From: Orbilia blumenaviensis
Lineage: Eukaryota > Ascomycota > Orbiliomycetes > Orbiliales > Orbiliaceae
Length of the DNA stretch: 64,000 nt
Direction of reading: 5' to 3'
Assembly (NCBI GenBank): GCA_036872755.1
Contig: JAVHNS010000005.1
Span: 372,001-436,000 of the forward strand
This document shows, in pieces, positions 24,604-36,520 of the stretch (position 1 is the first letter of the stretch; each line of letters begins with the position of its first letter). The position numbers and the translations under genes were made by a program. Under the pieces are notes generated by a model. It searched no databases, was not told where the DNA came from, and saw only the letters and a list, made by a program, of their open reading frames with translations.

Positions 24604-25313
24604 TCGCGTCAAATTTAACAAACAGCGCAAACGGGATAACTAGTACTATCCTAATAATGCTGGCAACAGAGTGAGGTATCGATTCCTGCTTATGATAACA
24701 TCACGGCACATACTTCCCTAACTCATAACTATTGCTATTTCCTATGTTTTGGAGTTCTAGGCTTGGTATCAAGCAGCCTTCAGTTGGCTATTTAGAATTA
24801 ATATAGATTCTGTCGTTTCTTACATCTCCGTTTGATTTGTCATCCGAGTTCCTACCAACAAGACCAGTTCCTACCCATTCTTGAGAGTCCTTTAACTTGA
24901 GATTTTGTGTTGACAGACCCAAAATACCACACAGCAGGGAAAACATGCCTGCTTTCAGACCAAGTTCGATGACATCGAATCAAAATCAATTGGCAGACCT
25001 CTAAAGAAAAAAATTCAGAAAAAAAAAAGTTCGTTTTAAGGCTTTGAGGTTAACGCAGCGGAAGAAATCGGACCTCAATTCTCAGACATATCGCCTCTTC
25101 GATGGCCTGCATCTCCCGGCGTCTATGAAAGCGTTCAATCTTTCACATCAAGATGCAGTACCTCCCGTCGAGCTTCAAATATCCAACTTGAAAATTCGAA
25201 ATTCCAGCCCAGTCCGACCGCTGCCGTTGTCGCCCGCCCGCCTGCCCGCCGCCTGTTTGGGAACTCCCACAACAACAATAACCCAGTCCGATTTAATTCG
25301 AATCTAAACGGAT
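24604..25313. other. Intergenic upstream of HEM25
   Basis: No supported gene. Contains an A-rich run around 25003-25030 and the likely promoter and 5' leader of the carrier gene. Confidence 0.5.
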
Positions 25314-26264
25314 ATGCCTGCCCCTCCGCCATTGCGCGAAGCCAATTCCAATGGCCCCGCCACCAGCACTTTAACCCTCACCAACAATCTCAAACACTTC
25401 TCATCAGGACTCGCCGGTGGTATCGTCTCTGCAATAGTCCTGCAGCCGGCCGATTTACTCAAAACCCGAGTCCAGCAGTCGCACGATGCAAGACTAATCC
25501 CTACAGTCCGGAATATCTTATCCGGCCCGAATCCTATCTCGACACTATGGAGGGGTTCCATACCCTCCGCTATCAGAACGGGGTTCGGAAGTGGGATATA
25601 CTTCGCTACTTTAAATATTTTCCGGAAGACGGTTCATAATTCGACTTCGACGAAACCGTCGACTGCTACAAATCTTTTAACTGGTTCCGCGGCTCGTGTA
25701 TTCGCCGGGTTCGTCATGATGCCGATCACTATTATAAAAGTTCGCTATGAATCTACATTCTACGCCTATAATTCCATACCACATGCTTGCAAGGATATAT
25801 TCTCAAAGGAAGGGGTACGAGGATTCTTCTCTGGCTTTGGAGCGACGGCGATAAGGGATGGACCATATGCCGGTGTATACGTCAGTTTCTATGAAGCGTC
25901 AAAGGGCGTATTTCGGAAATTATACAGTTCGGGTGAGAGAGTTGGTGTGGTGGATCACGAACAGTCTGCGACATTGGTAAACTTGTCGTCCGGACTTACG
26001 GCTGGTGTATTGGCGACTGCTGCGACGAATCCGTTCGATGCTTTGAAAACGAGGATACAGCTTTTCCCGGAAACATACACTAACTTGTGGGTTGCTGGAA
26101 GGAAAGTGATTGGAGAAGAAGGGTTTATGGCACTCTTTGATGGGCTGGGGTTAAGAATGGGGAGAAAGGCTTTAAGCAGTGCGGTTATGTGGACTGCGTA
26201 TGAAGAGGGAATGAGAAGATGGGCTTTGGCAGCCAAGCAGAAGGGCAATAACGCAGAGATGTAA
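25314..26264 (+). CDS. HEM25: Mitochondrial glycine transporter Hem25 (SLC25A38 family)
   Basis: An intronless frame of 316 aa from ATG 25314. Three tandem mitochondrial carrier repeats are visible, each with a PxDxxKxR-type signature: QPADLLKTR (about residue 44), MPITIIKVR (about 142) and NPFDALKTR (about 240). The first repeat starts FSSGLAGGIVSAIVLQPADL, typical of the SLC25A38/Hem25 branch. The family imports glycine into the mitochondrial matrix for the first step of haem synthesis. Length fits the family (300-330 aa). Head-to-head or tail context: its 3' end faces the 3' end of the prolyl-tRNA synthetase gene 332 bp away. Confidence 0.92.
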   Translation: MPAPPPLREANSNGPATSTLTLTNNLKHFSSGLAGGIVSAIVLQPADLLKTRVQQSHDARLIPTVRNILSGPNPISTLWRGSIPSAIRTGFGSGIYFATLNIFRKTVHNSTSTKPSTATNLLTGSAARVFAGFVMMPITIIKVRYESTFYAYNSIPHACKDIFSKEGVRGFFSGFGATAIRDGPYAGVYVSFYEASKGVFRKLYSSGERVGVVDHEQSATLVNLSSGLTAGVLATAATNPFDALKTRIQLFPETYTNLWVAGRKVIGEEGFMALFDGLGLRMGRKALSSAVMWTAYEEGMRRWALAAKQKGNNAEM

Positions 26265-26596
26265 ACGCCGCTTCCGCTTTAAAGTAGTGGGCCACAGATG
26301 ATAGCTCCATGATCAAAAAAAAAACAGGTCAGCATAGGCTAAACAGAGCGTATGATTGTAAATAGGATCAGGGAAGGTTACTGGCGTTCTTGGATTTGCT
26401 TTAACTCTTCTCAAAATAACCACTTTTATTCACCGGAAGTTCTACATAAAGAACAAAAAGAGATTTGCTAGACCCTCAGCTCTCTGGGTTATATTTATAA
26501 TTTCAAGAGTATCTATGTACATAAGGAAGGGTGGGTGTGGTATAGGTATAGTACGCAGAGCAGATATTTATGGGAAAAAATCTGTATATGGGGCTT
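26265..26596. other. Convergent intergenic terminator region
   Basis: Lies between the 3' ends of HEM25 (plus) and the prolyl-tRNA synthetase gene (minus). AT-rich, with a short A run at about 26315-26324; no coding frame. Confidence 0.5.
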
Positions 26597-28946
26597 TCAG
26601 TCGAGAATCTCCTCCAGCTTCTGAGACAATTCATCCATCGTGACCATATGCTTCCTGCCGGTTCTTCTCTCCTGGACCTCGATCAACTTGTCCTCTTCGT
26701 ACTTGCTTCCAACCACCACTACAGTGCTATACCCGATCATATCAGCCTCTTTCATCTTCCTTGCCACTGACTCATCTCGATCATCCAAGAGAACATCGTC
26801 CTCTAACCATCTGTTTCCCTGCATGATCGAATCATACACCTCCTCGGCAGTCCCGCTCATGTCGTTCCCGCCCTTTTTGCCAGTGTATACTACAGCGACA
26901 CTATACGGAGCGACCACCTTCGGCCAGCATAACCCCTTCTCATCCCTCAGCAGCTCCGCAATGGCGGCGATTAACCTTGTAACTCCAATCCCGTAGCATC
27001 CCATCTGCAGACGAACTTGGCTTTGCACGCCTTCCTCGTTTACGATGCCCACGTATGCCCTTAGAGGATCGGAATACCTCGTTCCTAGGTAAAAAGTATG
27101 ACCCAGCTCCGTCGTTTTCGTCGCAACTAGCTTGTTGTCCTCGCATTTGGGGCAGATATCCCCTGTTATCGGTTTGCACAGGAAAATCGGCGTTCTGTCG
27201 TCTTCCCCTTCCTTGCCGTCAACGCTGGTCCGGACCACACTTGGTATCTTCTTATCAGCGTAGAATTGTTTGATTACGCTTTGCGATTCGGCACCGAAAT
27301 CTTCTTCGTGTTCAGAGAAAGTCGAAAACTTCGATCCACCGTCGCCATCAAGAATATGCCCATCATAAATTTTAATAATACGACTGTATGTTTCCCCTTC
27401 TTTGATCTGACCGGTCGTGGTGTCAAGAGTGTCGTTAAAGGACGTAAAGCTGTCCTCCCATGCATTCAACGCACTCGCCTCCTCCATTCCAACCTCAAGA
27501 CCCCCACCTTCCTCACCAACCACACTCTGAATAACTCTGGGATTTACCTCTCTTTTATGCCACCCATCTTCGCCAACTTCAGCCGAAGCATGTTTGACAT
27601 AACCAGGGTAGTAAGCCTTCACAAGCACCTTTCTATCCTTACTAACTCCATACCAAATCTTCGTCTCCTTCGTCTCCCAGTTCTCCTTTCGAACCGGTAT
27701 AGACTCCACACACTCCATATTGGCGGTGTACCCGCATATCTCCCCTTCTCCCTCCCCTTCCTTTCCAGAACAGCTAAGAACTGTATCTTCTCCCGTACTG
27801 CATTCGTAGTGGTACTCGTGGGATAGGTTACCGCCCATGTTACCGCTATCTGCCTCTGCGACGAGGTATGGAAGGCCGAGTTCGTTGAAAATCGATCTAT
27901 AGGCGCCGACGATGTCGTTATAGGTGTTCAACGCAGCTTCCGTGGAGTAGTCGAAGGTATAGAGATCTTTCATGACGAACTCACGGCCCCGGAGAAGCCC
28001 GGCGCGGGGACGGCGTTCGTCACGATATTTCCGGGCTGTGTGATACCCATTTTGCTGTCAGATACGGCACATTCCGATATGCTATATATTTAAAAGAAGG
28101 TTTGATCGTACTTATTTGGTAAACTCTTAAGGGTAGCTGTTTGTAAGACGTAACCGTCGAAGAAACCAGCGTAGTGATCTCCTCTTCATGGGTCGGACCG
28201 AGCAAGTAGTTTGTTCCATGTCTATCTTTAAGTTGGAAGAGCTGTAACCAGGGTTAATCGCTAGAACGTGAGTCTTTAGTTCTCATCGACAGATATGCAC
28301 AGATGGGAGGGGAAATTTGAAACTCTAGGGATTGGATATGGGGCGGGTAGCGGTTACCTCTTTTCCCATCTTGTCTGCCCTGCCGGTTTTCTGCCATAGC
28401 GAGTGGGCGGACAGTGATGGTAGGGCGGTTTTTGAGGCACCTAGATGTCATCAGTTGACATATTCTATCTAATGATGGTACTATACGGCAAAAATCAAGT
28501 GAGGAGTGTGTAAGGGCGGTGTCGTACCAATAGCTCTCATGTTCCTATCGATCAGCTTTTCGATCTTATCCTGCACCCTGAGACCCAACGGCAGCATGTG
28601 GAACACGCCTGGGTAGGCATTTCGTATGTACCCCGCCTTAACTAGCAGCGCGTGGACGTCCTCCTGCACTTCTTCCTTGGGATTGGGTTTGGTCTTGGAG
28701 ATTGGCAGCCAGAGGTTGGACATTCTGGTGCGGCCGTCTGTCTATAACCCCACGTATTAGCTTTGTTCATCTCAATTTATATACCATGACAGCTGCCATT
28801 AGGTATAAAAGGAGGGAATAAAAGAGAGATATAGGTTCATAGCTTACCGTTAAGCGGCGAACGAGGTCATGTCGGTAAGAGCACCGGGCGCAGACGTTGA
28901 ATAGCCTGACACGAACCGGACGGCCAATGAGGCTACCGCGAACCAT
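26597..28946 (-). CDS. Prolyl-tRNA synthetase, bacterial type, mitochondrial
   Basis: Exons (minus): 28946-28848, 28741-28528, 28440-28358, 28241-28112, 28035-26597; 654 aa. Class II synthetase charging tRNA-Pro. Motif 1 region: [20 protein letters not shown]; motif 2: [27 protein letters not shown] (split by an intron); motif 3: [14 protein letters not shown]. Between motifs 2 and 3 lies the long insertion expected of the bacterial-type enzyme. The C-terminal anticodon-binding domain is present. The first exon (residues 1-33) is rich in Arg and hydrophobic residues with almost no acid, a likely mitochondrial targeting peptide. Starting instead at ATG 28723 would remove it. The yeast counterpart would be the mitochondrial enzyme (AIM10); this correspondence is from family knowledge. 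Confidence 0.92.
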
Positions 28947-29628
28947 TGTCGACGAACGGCGATATTCTCCTCGGCGTGGAATCTAATGGAGACAGCCCAC
29001 TACTGACTAGTAGATTAGGACGAAGTTGATGCTATCGGCTTAATTTCCTTCTTTAGGAGTGGGGGATGCAGAGTTGAATATGTTTGCGGGTGGGTTAAAT
29101 GTTTGTAGCCAAAATAGACCCCGGCCAAGACCCGAAACGACATCATCGATATCTCTCCCTCTCCCTCTTTCCCTCTATCTCTCCATCTCTCCATCTCTCT
29201 CCCCCCTCCAAAACACCAAAAGAACTTTTGCAAAGGGGATATAAAGACCGACACGGAATCATCGCCATTTCAAATTTGAGCTTCTCGACTTCTACACACG
29301 TTTTTACACGCTCATAAACAGGAATCATCCAACCCCCTCACCAGCAACAGAAGCTAGCTAGCTGCAGGATTGCGTTCGCCGTATGCCTCGATAGTCTCGA
29401 AGTCGTACCCCGCGGACCCGACCCACCACCCCGGCGTCTTCCTCGTCCTCACCACCACCACCCCCACCACTGTCACCACCATCACCATCAAGGGTACCTT
29501 CTTCACGCCATCGTTCAAGCTTCCTCTCTTGGATCCAAACCCGCATTCTGCGGTTCCTGCGCATCCCCCGTCGGCCATTCCACCACCACCATTACCGTCG
29601 CCGTCGCCGTAACAAACATCATCCCAAA
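28947..29628. promoter_or_regulatory. Divergent promoter of prolyl-tRNA synthetase and VMA5
   Basis: The two genes start in opposite directions 682 bp apart. A pyrimidine microsatellite of CTCTCTCC/ATCTCTCC units lies at about 29153-29206, and CA/CT-rich sequence precedes the VMA5 start. Open frames here are compositional artefacts. Confidence 0.5.
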
Positions 29629-30942
29629 ATGAGCTCTTCTCCAGCATCATACCTCCTCCTCTCCTTACCAACATCGATCGTCAAGACAGGTCACAAAGAT
29701 GACGCATTCGACGCCATAAATTCACATAAACCTTCTTCGTCATCATCGTCTGATGCGAATTTACTACCATTCAATATCCCGGATTTTAAGATAGGAACGT
29801 TGGATACGTTGGTCTTACAGGCTGATGAGCTGGCGAAGCTGGATGCTGCCGCTGAGGCGGCTATGACTAAGGCTGCGGACGTGCTGAAGTCTATCTTTGA
29901 TGGCAATGAAACCAGGATTTCGGAGAATAAGCTGGTTAATGAGAGTACGTCTTTCTCCCCCTCTCATATATACCTACGATTATCTAGGAAAGAAAGAAAG
30001 GAAGGAAGGAAGGAAGGAAGAAAAATCAAAGATTATGCTAATATGATGATGATTATGATAATTACAGAACCATTCCAAACCTACCTCCAATCCTTCACCT
30101 GGAACAAAGTAAAATACCGCGTCGAACGCCCCATCCCAGACATCGTCTCCATCCTCAAATCCGAAATCCAATCCCTCGACGAAGACATCAAATCCAAATA
30201 CTCAACTTACCAATCCGTAAAATCAAACCTACAAACCCTCCAACGTCGCCAACAGGGTAACCTATCAACCCGCTCCCTGGCATCAATACTCAAACCATCC
30301 CATTTTTTAAGCTCAGAATATCTCACCACCGCGTTAATCGCGGTTCCAAAACCGAATGAAAAGGAGTTTTTGACGAGTTATGAGACTTTGAGTACTATGA
30401 TTGTCCCCAGGTCGGTGTTTAAGATCTCTGAGGATCCGGAGTTTGCGTTATTTGGGGTTGTGGTGTTTAAGAAACATGCGGCGGAGTTGTCGCATAAGGC
30501 CCGTGAGCAGAGGTATATCCCCAGGGAGGTAACATACAACGAAAACGCGAATGATGAGGAACAGGCGGAGACGAAATCCGCGGAACAGCAGGCTGAGAAG
30601 CTATGGGGTGAGACGCTACGGCTCGCTAGAACGGGATATAGCGAATTGGCGGCTGCATGGATACATGTCAAGACGCTGAGAGTATTCGTGGAAAGCGTGC
30701 TACGGTACGGGCTACCGTTGGACTTCGTGGCGGCGTGTTGGGTGGGGAGGAGCAAGGCGATAGGAAAAGTGAAGGAGAGCTTGGAGACACAGTATGCGCA
30801 TTTAGGAGGGAATGCGTATGGTAGGGATAAGAAGGGGAAGATTGTGAGGAAGGACGATGCGAATGTGGCGGAGTTGGCGGCGGGGACGATGGGTGGGAGT
30901 GAGTATACGCCGTTTGTGGAGTATCTCTTTGAGGTTGCGTAA
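29629..30942 (+). CDS. VMA5: V-type ATPase V1 subunit C
   Basis: Exons 29629-29944 and 30068-30942; 396 aa, matching the yeast protein length (about 392). Subunit C bridges the V1 peripheral stalks to the Vo sector and controls V1-Vo assembly at vacuolar membranes. Family signs: N-terminal SYLLLSLPTSI, PDFKIGTLDTLVLQADELAKLD, FTWNKVKYR, and the C-terminal segment ETLRLARTGYSELAAAWIHVKTLRVFVESVLRYGLP, of which the last portion is the conserved core. The 123-nt intron is a multiple of three and has no stop in frame, so the unspliced frame reads through as 437 aa, adding a Glu/Lys/Arg repeat; the spliced form is the family-consistent one. Confidence 0.94.
   Translation: MSSSPASYLLLSLPTSIVKTGHKDDAFDAINSHKPSSSSSSDANLLPFNIPDFKIGTLDTLVLQADELAKLDAAAEAAMTKAADVLKSIFDGNETRISENKLVNESTSFSPSHIYLRLSRKERKEGRKEGRKIKDYANMMMIMIITEPFQTYLQSFTWNKVKYRVERPIPDIVSILKSEIQSLDEDIKSKYSTYQSVKSNLQTLQRRQQGNLSTRSLASILKPSHFLSSEYLTTALIAVPKPNEKEFLTSYETLSTMIVPRSVFKISEDPEFALFGVVVFKKHAAELSHKAREQRYIPREVTYNENANDEEQAETKSAEQQAEKLWGETLRLARTGYSELAAAWIHVKTLRVFVESVLRYGLPLDFVAACWVGRSKAIGKVKESLETQYAHLGGNAYGRDKKGKIVRKDDANVAELAAGTMGGSEYTPFVEYLFEVA
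29989..30021 (+). repeat. GAAA/GGAA microsatellite inside VMA5 intron
   Basis: Tandem GAAAG and AGGA units run for about 33 bases within the only VMA5 intron. In frame they would encode alternating Lys, Glu, Gly and Arg. Confidence 0.7.
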
Positions 30943-31877
30943 GTGGATAGGTTGAGTATAAACAGGTCATTAGCGTGCGGGAAAGCGTGTGTGTAGTCGT
31001 ACCTTGAAGTAGAGAATGAGGGTGTGAATAGATGGTGGTTGATGGTATAAGGGTATAATTTGGAACGGATTGAAGGCAGGCGATGTATGGATGTAGACAC
31101 CGGTCAGGTCCTGGAACTCATGGCTTGAAGGCTTCTCTTTTTTTATTATCCCTGCCATCATTATTTCGTTTCTTTTATATCACTATTGGGGATATGCACC
31201 TGGCGGAAACTCTCCTTCTTTCCTTCACTCTCTCTCTCTATTCATTTCCTTCCTTACATTTTGGGCTTGCCTGCGTGTGCTTACTATATCAAGTGAATCA
31301 CGGATTGGGGGGTATTTAATTGCATAGAGCTATGTCGCTTCTTCATTTCTCCTTTTTACTTACTACTTGGACATGGAATACGATTGATATGATCTATCAC
31401 GAAAACAGAAAATATGAAATATTGAAAAATAAGAAGAATAATGAAAGCACACATACCAGATGAGTTTAATGAGTTTCATTAACCGTTAGAAAGGATTGGT
31501 CTGGTCTGTTTGTTTGTTCGTCATTTTTGATACAAGAGCAGAAACATGGATTAGAGACGACCGCTACCTCGTGCTCGAGGGCGTCGACCATATAAAACGC
31601 GGGTCTACCCTTAAGAAAAAAAAGGAAGAGAGAAACAGAGAAAAGCGCAGCAACATAATAGAATGGTGGAGGAAGGAGGCGGGGACAGCTGGCCATATAA
31701 TACATTTATGTCTGAGGGAGTTAAAGAAACTAAACAAAAAAACAAAGATTAAATTCGCTATGGTAAAAAGATAAAAAAATAAAGAGCAGCCCAGGCGATG
31801 AATGCAAGCTAAAGAAGGGGAAGGCTGTGCTTCTCGCTGGAATATCTCACAACGTCCCTAACAAACGAGACTGGCAC
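30943..31877. other. Convergent intergenic region VMA5 / NUP84
   Basis: Both neighbouring genes end here. AT-rich with no supported coding frame; open frames on the minus strand that overlap VMA5 are antisense shadows. Confidence 0.5.
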
Positions 31878-34857
31878 CTACTGCGCAGGTGTGGTCTTCA
31901 CGTTCCAAATCGAAACCTTCGACTCCTGCCCAGGCTTCACTAATGTCGGCTCCAAACTGGCACCCTTTGCAGCCTGCAAGCACATCAAGCTTACATTCGC
32001 CAACTCGTCCACATACTTCGCCATCCTTCCTGTCGCGATGAATGTCTCTGCGACACCGCTGCTAGGTTTTGCCACGAGGACGGCAAGATCGAGACATTTC
32101 GAGTAATAGCTCTTATTGAGGTTGTGGCCAGCTGCAAGGTGGATGTTGTGCAGGGCAATGGTAATATCTGGAACGTAGGTATTTCTGATGTGCTTGACTT
32201 GCTCTGCATCTGCGTGTTCCTGGCATTGGACCAGCCAGGAATTAACTAGTAGGCCAAGCTTAGACTCCGCATTCTCATAAGCAATCTGCAGCTCATCCTT
32301 TAGCTTCACACGCCGGACGGCAGTCAATCCGCCTTCACGTTTTGTGGTGGTACTAGATGTTGTAATAACTGTGTTAGCAGGAAATATATCACAGCTTTTA
32401 GAGGTGAGAAACTTACGCTGAGGCAAGGAGTTTGCTCCATTCGTCGAGAGCATCCAGCCCTTCAATCAGGAATTCGTATTCAACATAAACAGAGGCAATC
32501 TTCTGGCTGTGGTCGGAGAGATCTTCGTTCTCTTCTTCATCTCCAGGGACTATCTGACCGCTGGGAATACGGTCCGCAAGAGCTCGGGCAGCATCCAGTC
32601 GACCAGTTACTGTGGGTATATGTTAGCATTTTTTTCTTCTTTGACTCCGTTTTCAAGAACACAAAAGAAAGACGAGGTGACCTACAGTAAAACCGCTTGA
32701 AAATCATCACACCGGCGTTTATCAGGTCTTCTTTCATCTCATCAACGTGCAACATCCACTCCGCCGTTCTGATGAGTTTCTCGTCCTCGGGTTGCACCTT
32801 TCGGCGATCTTGCCAAGAGAGCGAAAACTCAGAGAGGATCTGTATCGGGAGCTCGTCATGCTTATAGAATACCTCGGTTTGAATGAAGGCATTCTCCATC
32901 GTTCGTTTCAGCGTAGCCTGTGTGTCTAGTTCATAGGACTGGAAGGACCGGATAATATCGTCGCGAGTGGACTCATCAGTGACGTGCATAAGCACCTCGC
33001 CCATGACCTCCACACAACGGTCTCGGGACAACCTGGAAGCATACAGAGGGATAATTCCGTATTTCTCAGCTGCCGCCAACATGCGAATATAACCAGCAAT
33101 GACTTCCTGGGCAGAATCTGCATCAGGGCCATTCTCTGGCCACTGCCCCAAGTGCTGCAACAGGATAATAAGATGCGTCACAATTCGCAGAAGTTTCCAG
33201 TCGGTACAGTCTACGGGTGTATTCGTGTCCTTCTCAGGCTCGTATGCTGGGTCTCTTCGGAATTCTTTTAGCTGGAAAGCAAAGATTTTGACAAGCTTCG
33301 GTATCCGATTCGAGATGATAGCTCCTTGCACCGCTCGCAAAGCTGTATTTTGCGGTGATGCAGAAAACCTAAAATCGTTCGGACGGGAAAGGCTGTCGAC
33401 AATCTTTGCAACCGCATTCCTCGGACCAAGGGCCTCCACAGCATTGGGAGCGGGAAGCTTGAGCACCTTTGCTGAAACTCTCCCTTCCATTTGAAGAAAA
33501 CTTTCATACTCGGCCTCTATCAGAGCGTTGACTTGGGCGTGGACGTGATCATGCCAGCTTTCGCATGCAGGGATTGCCGAATCAATATCACCAGCTAGTA
33601 AACCATAGGCAGCCCTCTCCCAGCGCTCACCTGGGCGTTTGCTACCTCTTTTCGCTAGTGCATAACACGCACGTCTCCATAATTGTCTCCGACGGTTCCC
33701 GCTGGGTCCTTGTTGGGGCGATGCGTCGTACATCTCGTCGTCGGCAATTTCGTCATCAACGACCCAGTCGACAGCGTCCCTCCCACCAAGCACAACAGGT
33801 GCCCTCCAGGCCTGATCGCACTTTCTGCACCATTCAGCGGCCGCCCTGAAGTCTCCCTTGCGGATGAAACCCCACAGTACTTTGTAGAATGTTGTATCGT
33901 AGTAGTTATCACCCTCCGCAACAGTTCGTTCCTGGCGAATGGGGCCATCGGGATCCATTTCAGTGCTAATGAATTGGGTCCTATCCTCCTTTGAGGGAAT
34001 GCCTCGTTCTGGGTACTCGAACCGCGCATTTGGCCCTTTATGAGCAAATTCGACGGGGTCCATATTATCCAGCTTGTATTGTTTGAGGGCATTGAGGGTG
34101 TACATATGTCCAGAACCCATAACCTCGTCGTCTTCGTCGTCTTCGTTCGGGATTTCAGGATCGGGAGCTATCACTCTGAGCCAGTCCCGGATTATATTTA
34201 ATTCTCTGAACGTCAGAGATTCGTCCAAAAGTTGTCGCCGTAGGATTTCATTGCTTTCGTACTCGGAGACGTTCCGTAGCGTGTGCGTATACTCAATACC
34301 TCGTTCAGGTAGCAATCGGGAGACGAGGTTCCATGTTTCGTACTCCATCTTATAGAAGGCCGTTTCCGTCATTATTTCCAGGATAGCCTCGTCGTCTTCG
34401 CCAGCATATTGAGATGTCCGTCCTCGAGCCTGGTGGAAATGCTCTTCCGTGTCCTTCAAGAACCCATCGATGAGACCGAGAGCACAATCTCTACCGTCGT
34501 CGCCCGGTTTCCTCCGATATAGGTCGACATATCGCGCAAAGCTATCGACCTCGGGACCTAACTGGTCTTCGTCAATAGCGACATCCTCCTCTTCGTAGTC
34601 CTCGTCCTCTTCGCCAATATACATGGAGTCGTTATATCCAGATTCTAGCCATGAGTTAGCATTAAGGAATGATTTGATTAGCGAGATACTGAAAATCCAA
34701 CCTGTACCACCGTACGGAACCAGGACCCTGGAATCCTCCTGCCCGAATATATCACTCCCAGCTATCGATTCCTCCCGAACCTGGTAATGTGTTAGTAAAG
34801 AAAGCAAGACTATGGAAGGTCAGAAGTTGTCGCACATACGTAGTCGTCATCAGACAT
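31878..34857 (-). CDS. NUP84: Nuclear pore protein Nup84/Nup107
   Basis: Exons (minus): 34857-34840, 34780-(34690 or 34702), 34644-32686, 32609-32417, 32352-31878; 907 or 911 aa, as expected for the family. Nup84/Nup107 is an alpha-helical scaffold of the Y-shaped nuclear pore subcomplex. Family features seen: acidic N-terminal linker (EEDEDYEEEDVAIDEDQ), the block FYKVLWGFIRKGDFRAAAEW followed by CRKCDQAWRAP, WRRACYALA, and the C-terminal tail domain with TGRLDAARALADRIP. The 18-nt first exon (MSDDDY) is inferred from a GTATGT donor. The second intron is uncertain: two donors (GTATCT at 34689, GTTGGA at 34701) share one acceptor with a CTAAC branch site, and both keep frame. Confidence 0.9.
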
Positions 34858-35934
34858 TAGCAGCGAGTCCTCTCTCGAGAATTGCTAGATATGGTTCCAC
34901 CAGAATCAGCTGTTGTTCCAGATACTGACAGCAGGTTGTCCCAGAGTCGAGTTTCTATTCTCTCGTGAGATGTATATATATATGTGAGTGTACCTGATTT
35001 CGTGAAGCGGTTTTGACAGGTTGTCGCGCCTTTTTTGACACGAACCTTGTCGGCGAAAACAATGCTGGACTCATATTTCCGGCGAGTGGGGTGTAGGTGG
35101 TGAAATCGACGCGTGATTCGCGGATTCGAGATCAGGAGTATTGAATCGCGGTAGGGCGAGACAGTTTTATCGGTCGTCGATTGGCTCAGAGAAGGTCGGG
35201 TGTACAGGAAGGAGATTGGATCCAGCGATGATATATGATACAGGTAGTAAGCAGAATCGACTTGTAGATGTCGAGGAGCAGCCGTATATTAGCGGCGACG
35301 GCGATGGATGATGTGAGGTTGAAAGGTGATGATGATGGGATGGGAAGAAGGATGTTTACATGACGACGTTTGTGGAAATTTCGAAGCGGCGAGCGAGATG
35401 TGTTGCCGGTTTCCCCCCACAAGCAAAGCAAGAAACAGAACTGAGGCTGCAGGGGTATTGCTTTTGGGCCGCATATAAAATTTCTTCGCTTGTTTTTTTC
35501 TTCCTGATCTTCTTCTTCTTCTTCTTTTTTTTCTTCATTCAATGTCATAGGCACCTTTTAGAGTCTCGGTTCAAACGACAAGTTTTATACGCTTCAATGT
35601 TTGTTCAAACGACTGGGGCTTTCCAGCTCTAGCATCGTTTCTTTGCGTGCTCCAGGTGTACCTTAGAGTCAAAATCACACGCCTTTACCCTTCTGCTCGC
35701 CCTGACGACACTCTCACGATTGTTACTGGAGGCCGAGATCGGAACATATGGTGGACGCGAAATATTATCATCTATCACAATACAATGCAATGCAATGCAA
35801 TGCAATCTACGACATAGTGGAGATATAGGATGTTTAAATACGTAAATGTAGAAAAGAAGACAATAGACATGCCAATGGCTATGGACAGAGAAACACGGAT
35901 AAATGAAACGGATGGCATAGGTAAACGGCTCGAT
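34858..35934. other. Intergenic upstream of NUP84
   Basis: Holds the NUP84 promoter and the 3' flank of CMC4. A TTC-rich pyrimidine tract lies at about 35500-35540 and a CAATG tandem repeat near 35782-35806. No coding frame is supported. Confidence 0.5.
35782..35806 (+). repeat. CAATG short tandem repeat
   Basis: Four to five consecutive CAATG units just downstream of the CMC4 stop codon, probably in its 3' UTR. Confidence 0.75.
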
Positions 35935-36520
35935 TCACCGCCTCCTAGGCTCGTGGTACAGCGGCCCACTACCTCCTTTGTCCTTTTCTTCCTTTCTCTG
36001 CTTAATCTTCAAGTCAAGCAGGTTCGGTTTCGGACAGGACACAGAACGTGCATCTCTGCCCTGTCGTTTGTAGAACAGCTCACAGCAGGCGTAGAGGGCA
36101 TCGATCTGGTCCTGGCACTTGGCCTCGTTGTAGCCGTTCTTCTGGATGCAGTCCTGGATCGCACACTGCATAGATAGAAAAATATATATATATCACCATA
36201 GTCGTCATTATATATTCATGCTTAGGTAGTCATTGATACCCCAATTCTTTACGAGATAATGAGTATCCGAGCGTTTGATCGTTCAAACACTCATCTTGTA
36301 TATAGGTAGGTAGGTATTATGCATGACGTACGGCTTTTGAGTGACAGGGCGGGTCCTGCTTGACCGCTTCCTCGACCGATATTCCCTGCACCGTATCGTG
36401 CCCATTGTCAGCAAACCATCCTGTGGCTACAGCCAGTAACCAGTTGGTACAGCACAACTATGGAACTGGAACTGGACGGTAGTAGTAGATGTTGTTGTAT
36501 AGAGGGCACATTCATACCAT
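35935..36520 (-). CDS. CMC4: Mitochondrial twin Cx9C protein Cmc4
   Basis: Exons (minus): 36520-36518, 36385-36332, 36165-35935; 95 aa. Cmc4 is a small intermembrane-space protein folded by the Mia40 pathway. The spliced protein has PPCHSKACAIQDCIQKNGYN, then EAKC, ALYACCELFYKRQGRD and SVSC, and KPNLLDLKIKQRK, closely following the yeast Cmc4 pattern of paired cysteines. The largest frame starts at an ATG in the acceptor of intron 2 (36171) and lacks the first cysteine, so it is not the real start. The frame is open upstream to an acceptor at 36386; a start codon alone (ATG in a GCCATGG context followed by GTATGA) is proposed as exon 1. Confidence 0.85.

Noticed and set aside
27266..27826. 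186-codon plus-strand frame
   Set aside because: Antisense shadow of the prolyl-tRNA synthetase exon.
29354..29674. Thr/Pro-rich or Gly-rich frames upstream of VMA5
   Set aside because: Translations of CA/CT-rich promoter sequence on both strands; no gene features.
30378..31100. 240-codon minus-strand frame antisense to VMA5
   Set aside because: Shadow of the VMA5 coding exon; the plus strand carries clear family motifs.
35186..35554. Lys/Glu-rich frames upstream of NUP84
   Set aside because: Produced by a TTC/GAA simple-sequence tract.
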